Positions 23,642 through 36,429 of a stretch of DNA of 64,000 nucleotides are shown here, piece after piece. The stretch spans positions 134,121,242-134,185,241 of the forward strand of contig NC_133123.1 of the NCBI RefSeq assembly GCF_033568475.1. Direction: 5' to 3'. The DNA comes from Henckelia pumila. Its lineage: Eukaryota; Streptophyta; Magnoliopsida; Lamiales; Gesneriaceae. Position 1 is the stretch's first letter, and the number at the start of each line of letters is the position of its first letter. The notes below the pieces were generated by a model. That model was not told where the DNA came from. It searched no databases and was given only the letters and a program-made list of their open reading frames with translations. The translations under genes and the position numbers were made by a program.

Positions 23642-23739
23642 GTACTGGTCGCGTGGGAGATTGAGCTTGGAAACGGCAAAGACGTGCGAAATGAAATCTT
23701 TTACAGGTACTTCTTGTTCCTACACAATTAGTAGCTTGC

Positions 23740-25049
23740 TTCAATTTTTAACCATTTCGATAAATTTGCTTTAGAAATTAAATGAAATAACAAAATTAAT
23801 AAGGCTATCAGTCCCACAATTTGGCCAACAACAATCAACAAAATTCAGATAATAATCATACTCATATGACATATCACAGCAATAATCAGGCAATCAACAA
23901 CGAAGTAAATCAGTAACACTTAAAAAAAATCCAATATACATACCCCAGAGACGATCAGATTAAGATTAGAAATCGTAAAAATTTTCTAAGTTTGGGACGT
24001 GCAGATTTAAAATCCAAATTTAAAAGTACCCACATCAAATGAATACTCGATCATCAAGTAGAGCAAGTTTGCAAATAATAAAAAACAAATTCAGATAATA
24101 GTCATACCCAAATGAAAATAAAATGGGACAATGAGTGACGCAAGAGGGAGACCTTGAGCCGACTTGGGTGGAGCTTAGCATAACGAAGAGGGAGGCATTA
24201 ATGGTGCTGGTATAATATGATTTGGAATTTGAAATAGTAAGATAACGAAGAAATACCGATTATTAGTTTTTTTTTTCTGAATTTGAAAGTCTGAACTAAA
24301 TTTATGTGCTTAAGGAAAGTATGGAACCGTTGTGAGGAGGGAAATGGGCACGAAAGTAGTGGAAAGTGGCCACTTATTGAAAATTTATTGACGTGGTACG
24401 ATTCAGTGGTTATCCAAACGTAGTTGAAATAAACCCCAAACGTGAAGGATCTCCATGAAGTAATTCGAGAAAAGGGGATAATAAGGGGAAAAAAATGAAT
24501 GACCATACCAACCTATCAAAGAAGTTATTATCAATTGCTCAAGTTTAATAGAATAGAAAAGATATATACTTACCACAACACATACACAATGCATGTGTAA
24601 CATTATATACAAATATTATGTTTTGTGAGTATATAATATAAATATATTTTTTAAAAGTATTTGATTAAATTTTTTTTCAAGTTGACAATGTTGTGGGAGT
24701 TTTTTTTTAATAAAAATTTTTTAAAAGTGAGCATACGAAGAGATTACTAAGGTGTGCTCTTGTTTTAAATATACTATCGTTAAAGTTTCACAAATTCAAA
24801 GTTGGTAAATTTACTAAACATTTCAGAAAAACTACATTTAATCTTAATTTAAACAGTTGATAAAGATAACCTCAAATTCAGGTATGATTCGACATTCTTC
24901 TCCAAAGGAACAGTGAAGGTTTCATTAGATTTAACTATCTTACCAATAATCATGATAAATGTTTCTATAATTAAGATAAAAAAATTATTAATAATTGATA
25001 TAAATTAATCAAATTAAATTAAATATTTGTTTTGTACTTTCCTATCTTT
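23740..25049. other. AT-rich spacer, nothing firm
   Basis: The minus-strand frame at 24198-24506 is Phe/Ser-rich, without recognisable motifs, and I do not call it. No element ends were found. Confidence 0.4.
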
Positions 25050-25990
25050 TGTGTTGATTACTTATTTGTGACTACTGATTTATAGGGGAAAAAATATAAT
25101 ATAAATAATGCATTCTAAAGCTTAATTTTAATTATTGTGCAAATATTTTTTCCTTTTATATTTTGGACTTTTCTCTATTTCACTATTTTTTTTCATTTAT
25201 TATTTGTTTTTTATCTATGAAAGAATCAACATTCTCATCATCTTTAATAGCACTTCTTATGATGATATCTCCATCAATCATTTGTATTTTTTTATCGTAA
25301 TTATTTTATTTTTTGTTGGACAGACACTTTTTATTACAAAAAATCTTTACTTGCAATAATAACAATAATTTCATCATTCTGATCAATTGCATTATGCTAT
25401 GTTATTGTCTTTTATTCATGAAGTAATGATATAATTATTTAGCTCAATAGGACCTTACACAAATTTAAATACATAATATTTTTTGTATCGTTATTATTTT
25501 ATTTTTTGGTTGAACAGACACTTTTATACTAAAAATCTTTCCTTGCAATAATAACAATAATTTCATCATTCTCAACTACATTATGGGATGTTATTGTCTT
25601 CTATTTATTTAGTCATGATATAATTATTTAGTTCAATAGAGTCTTACACAAATTTAAATACATAATATTTTTTTAAAAAAAATATGTTCATTCAGTCTAC
25701 AAAAAAAAAATAATTAAAAAAACAAAATATTTTGGTGTTTCAATCTTTTTGGAAACTGAATAGTATTTAATTAAAATTTTTGTGGAATATTTTTAAAAAT
25801 ATTTGTGGAAAAAATTTATTCACTTTATCTACAAGAAAATAAAAACCAAAGTATTTTAGTATTTCAATTTATTTTGGAAAGTGAATCATTATCTAATATG
25901 CACACACTTTGTCAATTTTGACCTTATCATAATAATTGATTTTACAAAAGCATCTTCACAAGATTTATCAAGTGTGTATAAACCAAGAAC
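25050..25990 (+). repeat. Dispersed AT-rich repeat copy
   Basis: Shares ordered blocks with 43865-43930 plus 49935-50215 (TGATTTAT...AATGCATTCTAAA, AGAATCAA.ATTCTCATCAT, CTTGCAA.AATAACAATAAT), with 41100-41400, and with 61200-61500 (AAAACCAAAGTATTTT, TTTCAAT.TTTTGGAAA, ATGCACACA.TTTGTCAATTTT). Confidence 0.7.
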
Positions 25991-26009
25991 AAAGTTGAAA
26001 ATAAACAAT

Positions 26010-26375
26010 CAGGGACGAAACTATACGGGGGGCTAGGCTGGGCCCATATAGTTAGTGTATATATATATATATATATAATTATTTTTGATTCATGAACCCA
26101 TCAAATTTTCATTTTTTTAAAAAATATAATTTAATTATTGAAATATATTCACTGTTGAATATAAAAATATTTATAACATATTGATATATTAAAATTTTGT
26201 GTCATTACTAGCATGATTGATATTCATTTTTTTTTTATATCATAAACAAGTTGAAAGATATATGAATAATAAAGTATTAACATAAATCTAATATGTATAT
26301 TGATCCTATGAGTTTTATTCATATATTTTTCATGTAATATTATCCCCCCCGGGGCAAATCATGGTTACGTCCCTG
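26010..26375. mobile_element. hAT-type miniature element, 366 bp
   Basis: Terminal inverted repeats CAGGGACG...CGTCCCTG, with a perfect 8-base target duplication TAAACAAT (26002-26009, 26376-26383). An 8-base duplication and CAGGG-type ends are typical of hAT elements. The G-run next to the left end (ACGGGGGGC) pairs with CCCCCCCGGGG near the right end. There is no transposase. Confidence 0.88.
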
Positions 26376-26420
26376 TAAACAATACAAACGTAATTTGACA
26401 TTGGTTGACACTTTTGTAGT

Positions 26421-26423
<3 letters not shown>

Positions 26424-26485
<62 letters not shown>
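26424..26485. repeat. (TA)n microsatellite
   Basis: About 30 perfect TA units in the distal upstream region of SPH copy C; a second run lies at about 26695-26731. Confidence 0.95.
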
Positions 26486-26487
<2 letters not shown>

Positions 26488-26499
26488 TTATTAAAGGTT

Positions 26500-26692
26500 A
26501 TTGCCCACTCTTTTTTGCCTCTTTTTGTGCACAAACATGATCTAATTGTTTTTTTAAAAAAGAAAGGAATTAAAAAACTTGTGATTTCACATTTTAAATC
26601 TTTCTCATGCACTCTATGTATATATACTATTTCAAATATTGTAAATTGAGTTTATACCATATTATTGATTTCGTTAACAACCACGCACGTAA

Positions 26693-26734
<42 letters not shown>

Positions 26735-27146
26735 CGAGAGTATTATTGTTATACGACTCTTTTAAATAATTTGACCATGAGAATTATACGAATTCCACAA
26801 ATAATATATATAATCGTGACTGAGCTGCAGATTCAAAAAATATTGGATTTTATTTATTTAAAATTTATTATAATGTTACATTTTCATGATCCTTGAACAT
26901 GATTAGGATTGATCGACCTAGTACTTATATATTAATAATGATTAACTCTGATGCACCCCATAATTATGTAATATATATTATAAAATCTGACAAATATGAA
27001 TATTTAATTTTTTTAATGAGTAAAAATCTGCATGCATTAAAATGTTGTTACAATCTTGCATGTGTCCAATTGCTCTATAAATTTGAAGTTCAAACGTATG
27101 ATTAATTAAACAAAAAAACACACAGGCACCAATATTGTAATATAAT
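26500..27146 (+). promoter_or_regulatory. Upstream region of SPH copy C
   Basis: The opening block (GCACAAACATGATCTAATTG...) aligns with 3015, 16520 and 38845, marking the distal edge of the SPH cassette. A TATA-like GCTCTATAAATTTG lies near 27071, about 70 bases before the ATG. Confidence 0.6.
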
Positions 27147-27567
27147 ATGGATTCTTCAAAGATCAAATGCACTTCAATAGTACTGTTTCTTCTGGTTTTG
27201 GTTGTGCATTCAAGATCATGTCTTATAAGTCGTAAATATCATGTCTATGTCGCCAACAAGCTCCCCGCAAATACTTCGCCATTGCGCGTCCATTGTCAAT
27301 CTGGAAATAACGATCTCGGGTATCATAATCTTACAGTAGGCCAAAATTTTAATTTTGCGTTAAGTCTGTGAAAATATACACAGTAGTTTGTTTTTCTGTC
27401 ATCTTTGGTGGGACGCGAAGAGCATCTCTTTCGATGTTTTTAATACAAAATGGAAACCCCGTCGTTGCGATGCTAATGGTGTTTGCTTTTGGGCAGCAGC
27501 GGTAGATGGTATTTATTTTTCTGATTCCAATCCTCCACAGAAGTTTCAGAAACAATATTGGTGGTAG
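27147..27567 (+). pseudogene. SPH copy C, single frameshift
   Basis: It starts MDSSKIKC, then a signal peptide (FLLVLVVHS) and the SPH core with YVANKLPANTSPLRVHC, DLG and GQNFNF. At about 27355 there are four extra bases relative to copy D, shifting the frame into a TGA (27369-27371). Past this point the other frame continues without a stop to TAG at 27565-27567 and keeps the family core: FFCHLWW, SFDVF, CDANGVCFW, YFSDSNPP. So this gene is one small indel from intact and must be recently dead, unless the indel is an assembly error. It belongs with copy D to a subfamily distinct from the intact copy A. Confidence 0.88.
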
Positions 27568-27980
27568 GAATAATATTATTATCAATTGGAATTAATATTG
27601 CTGTGTTTTGTAAAAACAAGCTGCATGTGCAAGGTATATATATACATTACAAATAATATCTCGTGGGCCAAATTGTTGTTTGCAATTTCTAACCAAAGTT
27701 TATATTTTGATCATGTACGGTGAACATATTTATTTTTTGCCACATATATTACGTACCTCAATGACCACGATGACGTATAACGAAAATTTATTCTGAAATT
27801 GGGAATCTTACTAATGGATTTATAATAAGAGGAACAATATAATTAAGGAATTAATGAAACGATAGTTTTATTCCATTCTAAATAATTAAAACGGAATGAG
27901 ATGAAATATTTTTAACTGTCAAATATTTTTTAACTACAAAAAACAAAATAATATATAGCTATTCAAAGACTTTATTACTA

Positions 27981-28148
27981 CTAGCAAATAAACACACATA
28001 ATATGTGTGATATAAAAGAAAGAAAAATGAAAGTGTTTGAGATTTGGGTGAGAAATAAAGAACGTGAAAATATGGAGGAGTGGGGTGGTGGTAGTTTAGA
28101 TATTTTTATAAAAAAATCAAGATATCAATTAGTTATTCTAGTATATAT
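27981..28148 (-). mobile_element. Possible mini-Helitron
   Basis: On the minus strand the sequence ends with a stem CACACAT/ATGTGTG, a short spacer and CTAG followed by T. The 5' end is not a clear TC, so the right boundary is approximate. Confidence 0.35.
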
Positions 28149-28278
28149 GTTCATCTTTAATAAATAGTAAAAGATTATTATAGTTATTGTTATTGGTGTA
28201 TTAATTGTTATAAAATTATTTTTTAACTATTCTAACCCTATCATTATTTTATTATAATAAAAAATAATTTTATAATAA

Positions 28279-28514
28279 CTAGTATTCAGATGCACGCGTT
28301 GCGTGCTTGTTATCTCATATTTTTTAATGAAATAAAAAAAGAAAAAAATAGTGAAAACAAAAAAATTTCAAAAATGGCATTTTCATATATAAATATTCAC
28401 CAAAATTAATGCAACATTTCTATAATTAAAGGGGAGTACTAAATTAATTTATGATAAAGTTGAATTTGCGATGACGGACAAGACACTAAAAAGTTTCAAG
28501 TTTAATAGTATAGA
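28279..28514 (-). mobile_element. Mini-Helitron, 236 bp
   Basis: On the minus strand: 5' TCTATACTATTAAACTTG (ends at 28514), 3' stem GCACGC-AAC-GCGTGC (28292-28306) and CTAG (28279-28282), inserted between A and T. The loop core GCAACGC is shared with the Helitron ends at 21042 and 37409, so all three are related. Confidence 0.8.
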
Positions 28515-28693
28515 TTGTATAGATAACAATAAAAATAATAAATCAACAAAATAATTATTATCAAAATAATAATAAGTAATTATAATTACATTTGAATAAT
28601 AAATAAGTTAATAAATAACAATTATATTTTTATTAATATTTATAAATATTATTAATAATTAAATAGATCATAATAATAATAATTAATATTAAC

Positions 28694-28773
<80 letters not shown>
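28694..28773. repeat. (TAA)n microsatellite
   Basis: About 26 units of a trinucleotide repeat. The surroundings from 28515 to 29249 are AT-rich and otherwise show nothing I can name. Confidence 0.95.
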
Positions 28774-29249
28774 TTCATTATATACTAATAAAATAATTAT
28801 ATAATCATTCATTATTATATATGGTAATAAAGTATTATTAGTATATTAGTAACTTAGTTTAAATCAATTAAATATGAAAAAGATTAGTATACAATTTCAT
28901 GATCCTCGAACTTGATTAGTGATTACCTCGTATTGATTGCTGTTGCATCATCGTCTTCGTAACAAAGCAAGTACTATTGATATTTTATCAAAATCTAATA
29001 TATATATATATATTTTCTAAAATTTAGGAACCACCAACGACGGGAAAATTCAGATTTTGGTTCACCAAATAGGTCTTTTTTTTTTCGTTTTTCTTCTTAT
29101 AACCAGTAAAATTTTTGTTTTCATTCAAGACTTAGATTGTTTTTTTTTTTTTGGTTTTGGTTCCAAATTTCCCCAAAATCACTAAATGTGACGAATATTT
29201 GCTTATTTGACATTGATTATCTCTTATGTGACTAATATGATGTGTTGGG

Positions 29250-29519
29250 GTGTAATAATTAATTTGTCCCTGCTTAATAGAACAATCGAAACATAACGCT
29301 TGGGCTGCTATGCGATTTAAAAGATTTGATTTGCACAATTACCACCAGCTATAATTTTTGATAAAGTGGCATACGTTCGGTCTTACAATTGGTTGTAGAT
29401 TGCAAGGTCGAGGGTTCAATTTTCATTGATTGCAAAGAGTGCAATTATTAGAGGGAGATTGTTGCGTGCAATAATTGTCCCTTGGTAGAGCGATCGAACC
29501 TTGACGCTTGGACTGCTGC
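29250..29519 (+). repeat. tRNA-like SINE array, left part
   Basis: A partial unit (29250-29345) is followed head to tail by a second unit. The second has a polymerase-III A-box-like TGATAAAGTGGCA and a B-box-like GAGGGTTCAATTTT, as in tRNA-derived SINEs. The same family is at 36160-36400. The array is cut at 29519 by a solo LTR and resumes at 32255. Confidence 0.6.
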
Positions 29520-31904
29520 TGAAACGACTCTAACTCTCTAGAAATTTTTTTTAAATACTTTACTTTAAAATATTGATGATACATAAACGCCCTTACATAT
29601 TTGTATTTATACTTCGAATAATTATTCATAAAATATAATTCATAATAATTTTACAATATTTATACTTAAAATAGTTTTTCATAAAATATAATATATAATA
29701 TATATATTTTCATGCAATTTAATTAAATAATTAAACATGCATAAAAATCCATGCAACTTAGACGTAAATCCAATAATTCAAAATTCATACATACATAATT
29801 AGAAAATCCTCAAACCATGCAACTAAATAAAATTCTATCATATGCGGAAAATAACATAATGTTTAAATATCTCAAAACTGCTAAGCATCAGCTGAGTAGA
29901 ATGTCACGGGCGGACTAGCTGCATGGGCGCTCGGATGTCCTCACCGCCAGTCGGGGCAATATGCTCATCATCAATATTATGGTCACCTGCACCCATTATA
30001 TTTAGTAAGCCTAGATGTCCAGCACGTTCTATCCGTACATAACAATATGAAGTCACATGCGCTTATCGTATTAATATCATAATATATGTATGCATGCATG
30101 CCCATAAAAACTTATTCGTAAACACTTAACCATAATCATGATCTTATTCTTAATCATAATTAAGCGCATAAAATAAATATTAAATCATCAAAAGGCATCA
30201 CATAATTATAAATCATTATGTGCAGGTTGTATCCATGAATATGGCTCTTAAACATAAGCGATTAATTAATCTGAGAACCAGCGTATGTGATGGTAGGATC
30301 TCCACCTCTATGCCGGTAACATAACTTCCTCTGTGCCTTTGGTAAAACCACCTATGTGCCGTCACTGCACCAACCCGCAAGCAGGTTGGATTCGTGACAC
30401 TTAATCATAACTGTGTTGCCACACCACTTCAACTTCCACAAAAAAAATATTCTTTTCTTAACTGTCCTTAATCATACATTTCATGATGCATGAACTTAAA
30501 ACAACAATAAGCATAAAAATATTCATACTTTCATCTTTTCATTAAAAATTTGTCCGTAAATATATATTTTATTATTTTTCATAAAATTTATACTTATAAT
30601 TAAAATATATGCATAAATTAAATATATATTCACGGACCATTTAATTTATCATGGATTCGCTCGAGCTGCTGACTCCTTAGACTTAAGTCCAATTACTTAA
30701 AGTAGGCTCAAATACTTAACTTAGTCCATAAATTCTCATTGGCGCATTATTCCTAATCTGGACCATTTATTCCTATTCTGGCCCATTAAATAACTTAAAG
30801 CTCATTTAAATAAATTGAGTCCAAATAAATAAATCGAGCCCAATAAACTTAATTTAAGAAATATAAATTTTAAGCTAACCCAAATACATAATTTTCTTTA
30901 CTTAAACTTTTAATCAACCTAAATTAAAAATACCCAAACCCAACTAATATAACTCGGACTCGGACCTAACTAACTTGACCCACTATATTTTAGACCCGAC
31001 CCATACCCAAGAACCCGAGCCCGGCCCGCTAAAAATCCAAAAATCAGAAACCAAAGCTGGGCAGTCATATTAACACGACGTACCAGTCACCCTATATATA
31101 TGGCTTCGACCGCCACCGGCCAGAGCACCAGCCACCATACCTAGCCCACATCCAGATGGTTCCAACAAGATCAAACCTAGCCCCTAACTCAACTTATGGA
31201 CCCGTAACCAGCCCCTTCTTCCTCACCCTAAAATCTGCTTGTGCGCAGAACACTAACCCAGACTTCAAGCCGTTTGGCCGCCCAGCTCCGGCCACAATCG
31301 GCCAAAGCACCACCTGGACTACCTTTCTATCTGTCTTGCGGTTCTAACCCAACTAGAACCAGGCCTTAACTCGTCTTGTGGACCGAGAACGACCCCTCGC
31401 ACGCAGACGCTGAAACTGTGTCTAAACCTGCGTCCAGCCATCATCAAAACACAAACCTAAGGACCCAACCTCAAGCCTCAATACCTTGGTCAGCCTCTGG
31501 AACGAGCCCATGTCAGAAAAACTCAAGAACCATGCAAGAACAAGAGAAATTTGATGTTACAATTAAAAATACTAAATCACATTATCTTTTTTTTTTTTTT
31601 TGAAACTTCTAAATCACATTATCTAAATCTTCAAAACAATGATAATATTGATCTAACAGGTGGCAAGGAAGGAATCAAACATGTCTTTGCATTTTTACAC
31701 TCGAAACCACAAAAAACGTCGTGAATCGGTTCGGGACGAACGGAACAATCATGGGCCGAATTTAATTAATTAAATTAATAAGTTAAAAAATGAAAGTCCA
31801 CCATAAAAATCTGTTATTTAATATATAATTCTCGAAATAAAGGGGTGTGGGCTTTTTAAAGCCTATTGGAAGTCCTTAAAATAGCTTATTCTAGTGAAAA
31901 AGAG

Positions 31905-31941
<37 letters not shown>

Positions 31942-32254
31942 TAAAACTTCTATTTTCTGAAAATAAAATCTTAAAATAATAATTTATGGCTCATGAAATC
32001 TCAATAAAATATTTTGGGTGAAAAATTTCTATCTCGTTCGTCCACGGTCCCGTCAACGCAATCGAAAAATACATTTCTCAAATAAATACATAAATTTCAT
32101 AATAACTAGTTAAATGCTAAAATAAAATTTTAAATCATGCACATAAATCACATAATTCACATAAAATCATTTAACCCTTTTTAACTTATTTTTTAATCAT
32201 TAAATCCCCTAATTATTCATGCATGTTTACGTAAGCGATTTTCTGGGCGTGATA
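29520..32254 (-). mobile_element. Solo LTR, 2,735 bp, splitting the SINE array
   Basis: Perfect duplication GCTGC (29515-29519, 32255-32259). On the minus strand it starts TATCACGCCCAGAAAATCGC (TG changed to TA) and ends GAGTCGTTTCA. A TATA-like CCATATATATAGGG is on the minus strand near 31100. The SINE sequence GACGCTTG.GCTGC / GCTGCGTGGTTTAAAA is continuous across the insertion when compared with 29299-29330. The CACGCCC start and length fit a gypsy LTR. No protein-coding gene is credible within it, including the frames near 31150-31600. Confidence 0.85.
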
Positions 32255-32310
32255 GCTGCGTGGTTTAAAATATTTGAGTTGTACCATTATCACCAACGCT
32301 CGGTCCTACA
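32255..32310 (+). repeat. SINE array, right part
   Basis: GTGGTTTAAAATATTTGAG and the following TACCATTATCACC and CTCGGTCCTAC continue the unit interrupted at 29519. Confidence 0.7.
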
Positions 32311-32477
32311 TGATGCAAATAAATCCATGTTACATACATTAAAAATATCTATCGAAAGATTCGAAACAAAAATAAAGAGAAAGAAAACTAGAACATATAA
32401 TATTTTAAAATGAGAGAAAAAACATGTTCATTTTTCTTAGACAACTTGTAATATATGTAATATGTAATGTATGTATC

Positions 32478-32690
32478 GGCCCATGTGGCATAGGCGAGTT
32501 GGTAAGACCTGACGTGACGTGGGAAGAGATTCCACAGCGGGGTATACTCTGGGGGTTGGTCATGTTGCTCACTCCTTTAGGTCCCTGCCGCTCGTGCACA
32601 TCTCTCGATTTAACCTCCGCATGAACCAATGGACCTCTGACTCATGTAGAATGGGATCCCCTTCGGGGTCAACCCCTTTTGAAAAATATG
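32478..32690 (+). repeat. Second SINE-like element
   Basis: A GC-richer island with TGGCATAGGCGAGTTGG, which resembles a tRNA A box, followed by a B-box-like segment (GGGAAGAGATTCC) and a non-tRNA body. No other copy lies in the window and no target duplication was found. Confidence 0.45.
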
Positions 32691-33420
32691 TATGTATCGA
32701 ATGCATTTAGTTAATTCAAGAAAGAAAGGGCCAAACAAATCCAAATAACTCAATGATTTGATTGATCTAAGATAAATAATTAATGATTTGATTGATATAT
32801 GTAAAATAAATAATTAGTATATGGATAAATATTATGACGAGAAGAACGCGAGATTGAATATGATAAATTATACATGTATTAATAATACTCGTACCAAATG
32901 GTGCCCTAGTATTAAATACATAATATTTCCTTTTTTAGCAAAATAGTTTGTGCATGATTTTGTTATACAATAACTCCATTTTAAATATATAATATATATA
33001 TATATATATATCATTTCTGTAAGAAAAAATATTGATATATTTTAGAATTAATCAAATTGATATATTGTTATATATTTTGTTTGTGGAGATGGAGATTTTT
33101 AAAAATATTTGGAACAAAAAAATAATTATAATTAAATAAAAATATGAAAAAAAAAAAAAAATTTGAACTGAAATTTTTTTTATTATTATTTTTTTTGTAA
33201 TCTAATTTTTTTCGACCAATCAAATATTGTTGAAGAGAGTAAGTAGATTCCGACAAATTGAAAAGGAAGCAAATTCGAAAAAGAATCTTGTCACATTAAA
33301 TATACATTTAATATTAAATACAATATATTTCCTTTTTTTAGCAAAAACAATTTGTCGACATTTTACTATAAGTCTATAAATGGAAAAAACTCTACTTATT
33401 TCTATATATATATATATAGA

Positions 33421-33482
33421 TTTGATATTGTGAGCACCTATGATGCACACATAAGTGCACATGATAGATGCACACCATATCA
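33421..33482. mobile_element. Small palindromic element inside a TA repeat
   Basis: Directly flanked by (TA)n on both sides, with inverted repeats GATTTGATATTGTG / CACACCATATCAAA. It resembles the two larger TA-flanked palindromes at 38.2-38.6 kb in design and in the GCACCTATGAT motif. Confidence 0.55.
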
Positions 33483-33589
33483 AAACTATATATATATATA
33501 TACCTATATAAAATCTATATCTATATCTATATTTTTATTTATATTTATATTTATATTTATATTTATACCTATATAAAAGAGTGAATAAA

Positions 33590-35450
33590 ATTTTAAAGTT
33601 TTACCATTGTGAAATAACAACGTCACTATAAGTAAAATCATATAAAAATATATAGGGTTATAAAAGTAAAAACAACTCTTTAGTTATAGGACATAAACGT
33701 AAATCAATATTATATTATATGTAAAATAGATTATTATGATAAAGTCAAAATTGACAAAGTGCGTGTAAATTAGATAAGGATTAAGTTTCCAAAAATATTG
33801 AAATAATTAAATACTTTGTTTTTTATATTTTCTTGTAGATAAAGTGATCAATATATGTATGTAAAATCGATTATCATGATAAGATCAAAATTGAAAAAAT
33901 ATGTGCATATTATATAAAAGTTCAGTTTTCAAAAAAATTGAAATATCAAAAGACTTTATTTTTTATTTTCTTGTAGATAAAGTGAATATATTTTTTCCAC
34001 AAATGTTTTTAAAAAAATTCACAAAAATCTTAATTAAATACTATTCAGTTTCTTAAAATATTGAAACACCAAATTTTTGATTTTTATTTGTTTGTATATT
34101 GAATAATCATATTTTTTTTAAAAAATCTTATATATTTTAATTCGTGTAAGGACCTATTGAAGTAAAGAATTATATCATGAGTTCATATTTAAATATATAC
34201 AAATATTAGATTTGAAAAAGTTATTAATATATATATATATATATATATATTAATTAAATAATATACAGATGTTGAAATAAATCAATTCAAATATATTCAA
34301 GTTTTAATATAAAATAATAAATAAAAAAATACATCAACACACACATATCATATATATAAAAGTTGAAATTAAAAATTTAATTAATTTTTTCCTTCACATA
34401 AAATCTAAAACCATTTAAAAAAATTATGAGATGGTCATGCAATTAAAAATATCATATTTCTAATCTTTTATATTGGTATAGATTATTTATAAAGTCACGT
34501 GAAATACCAAAATATTTTTTTATTGAAATATCATATTTCTAATCTTGAAATATTTATTAGTTGCAATGTTAAAGATTATATTGATTATTAAGATAAGATC
34601 AAAATTGAAAAAAATATGTGCAAATTAGATAAGGATTCAGTTTCCAAAAATATTAAAATACTTAAATACTTTGTTTTTTTAATTTTATTGTAGATAAAGT
34701 GATCAATATTTATATTATATGTAAAATCGATTATTATGATAAGATAAAAATTGAAAAAGTATGTGCATATTACATAAAAATTCAATTTTCAAAAAAATTG
34801 AAATATCAAAACACTTTGTTTTTTATTTTCTTGTAGATAAAGTGAATATATTTTTCCACAAATATTTTAAAAAAAAAATTCACAAAATCTTAATTAAATA
34901 CTATTCAGTTTCTTAAAATATTGAAACACCAATTCTTGATTTTTATTTGTTTGTATACTGAATAAACATATTTTTTTAAAAAAGAAATCTTATATATTTT
35001 AATTCGTGTAATGACCTATTGAGATAAAGAATTATATCATGGGTTCATATTTAAATATATACAAATATTAGATTTGGAAAAGTTAATAATATATATATAT
35101 ATATATTAATTAAATAATATACTGATGTTGAAATAAATCAATTCAAATATAGTGAAGTTTTAATATAAAATAATATATAAAAAAATACATCAACACACAC
35201 ATATCACATATATAAAAGTTGAAATTAAAATTTTAACTAATTTTCCTTCACATCAAAGCTAAAACCATTTAAAAAAAATTATGAGATGGTCTTGCAATTA
35301 AAACTATCAGATTTCTAATAATTTAAAAAGTATTATTTATAAAGTCCCGTGAAATACTAAAATATTTTTTTAAGTATTTGAAATACTTATTTGTTGCAAT
35401 GTTAAAGATTATATTGATTCCATAACTAAACATGTAATAGTTTTTTCTTT
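33590..35450 (-). repeat. Dispersed AT-rich repeat with internal tandem duplication
   Basis: Two adjacent, diverged copies with a period of about 870 bases (for example GTAGATAAAGTGATCAATAT at 33835 and 34691). The reverse complement matches 25.7-25.99 kb and 61.2-61.5 kb. Confidence 0.7.
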
Positions 35451-36159
35451 AAAATAGTATATATATTACCAGAACGACAACACTTTAATAAAATGATGAT
35501 AATGGACCGGGTCTAAACTTAGTCTTGTATTAAAACCGTCCCGGAAAAATGAATTTAGACTCGCCCAAACGTGTTCCCAAACAAGTCCAAGTGGGTCTTC
35601 GCGTTTGGCCAGACCCACCATATAAATTGTTGTTAATAAAGATGATAAGAATATTGATTTTTTCATAGAAAAAATAAAGCATTATAAATGGAAAAAAATC
35701 GTGAAATAGATAAAAATTAATTATATAGACGAAAATTTTTATTAATAATTTAAATTAAGGTTTAGAATGCATTATATATGTTATTATATTATTACAATAT
35801 TAATATTTGTAAAACAAGTAATTAACACATAAATTAGAACATTACAAAATGAATATTTTATTTAATTTGATTAACATATCTCACGTATTAGCAAATACAT
35901 AATAAATCATATATATCGATTCAGTGCAACATACATAAGAAAGAAAATAAAACAAATGCATGGTACCAAAAATGTCATACTTGCTCAATATTAATCAACC
36001 AAATAATTGAAATTCGAGTTAAAAATTAATAAGAATCAATATCAATATTGTTCCAAAATAAAACTTTATTAAAATCTAAAAAACATTATATCTATAGGTC
36101 AACATGAGTTATTGATAATGTATTATTTTAAATTGTTATAATGATGACTGTAAATTGAA

Positions 36160-36400
36160 ACTGTAAACTTTTGGTAAAGTGACAAGCGATCGGTCATACA
36201 ATTGATATCAAAGATAAGGTCATGTGTTCGATTCTCATTGATTAGAAGAAGTGCAATGAAGATTGTTGAGTGCAATAATTGTCCTTGCTGTGTAAAACAA
36301 TCAAACCATGACGCTTGATTGTTATGCGGTTTAAAAGATTTGAGTTGCATTATTACCGCCAGTTATAACTTTTGGTAAAGCAGCAAACTATCGGTCCTCT
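36160..36400 (+). repeat. tRNA-like SINE copy
   Basis: Begins ACTTTTGGTAAAGTGACAAG (A-box-like), has GTGTTCGATTCTC (B-box-like), and ends with a second copy of its own start (AACTTTTGGTAAAGCAGC). It matches 29250-29519. Confidence 0.65.
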
Positions 36401-36429
36401 ATATTATTACAAATTATTAATAAAATCTT

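Noticed and set aside
24198..24612. Two overlapping minus-strand frames of about 70-100 codons
   Set aside because: Phe-rich AT-driven composition, no motif, no promoter or splice context.
26340..26649. Open frames on both strands through the TA repeat
   Set aside because: (TA)n has no stop in the Ile-Tyr frame, so such frames are artefacts; the same applies at 3905-4126 and 38066-38501.
28694..28773. Regular short repeats suggestive of a CRISPR-like array
   Set aside because: Simple (TAA)n microsatellite without spacers; the genome is plant.
31156..31603. Two Pro/Thr-rich frames
   Set aside because: They lie inside the reverse-oriented solo LTR 29520-32254 and have no homology I recognise.
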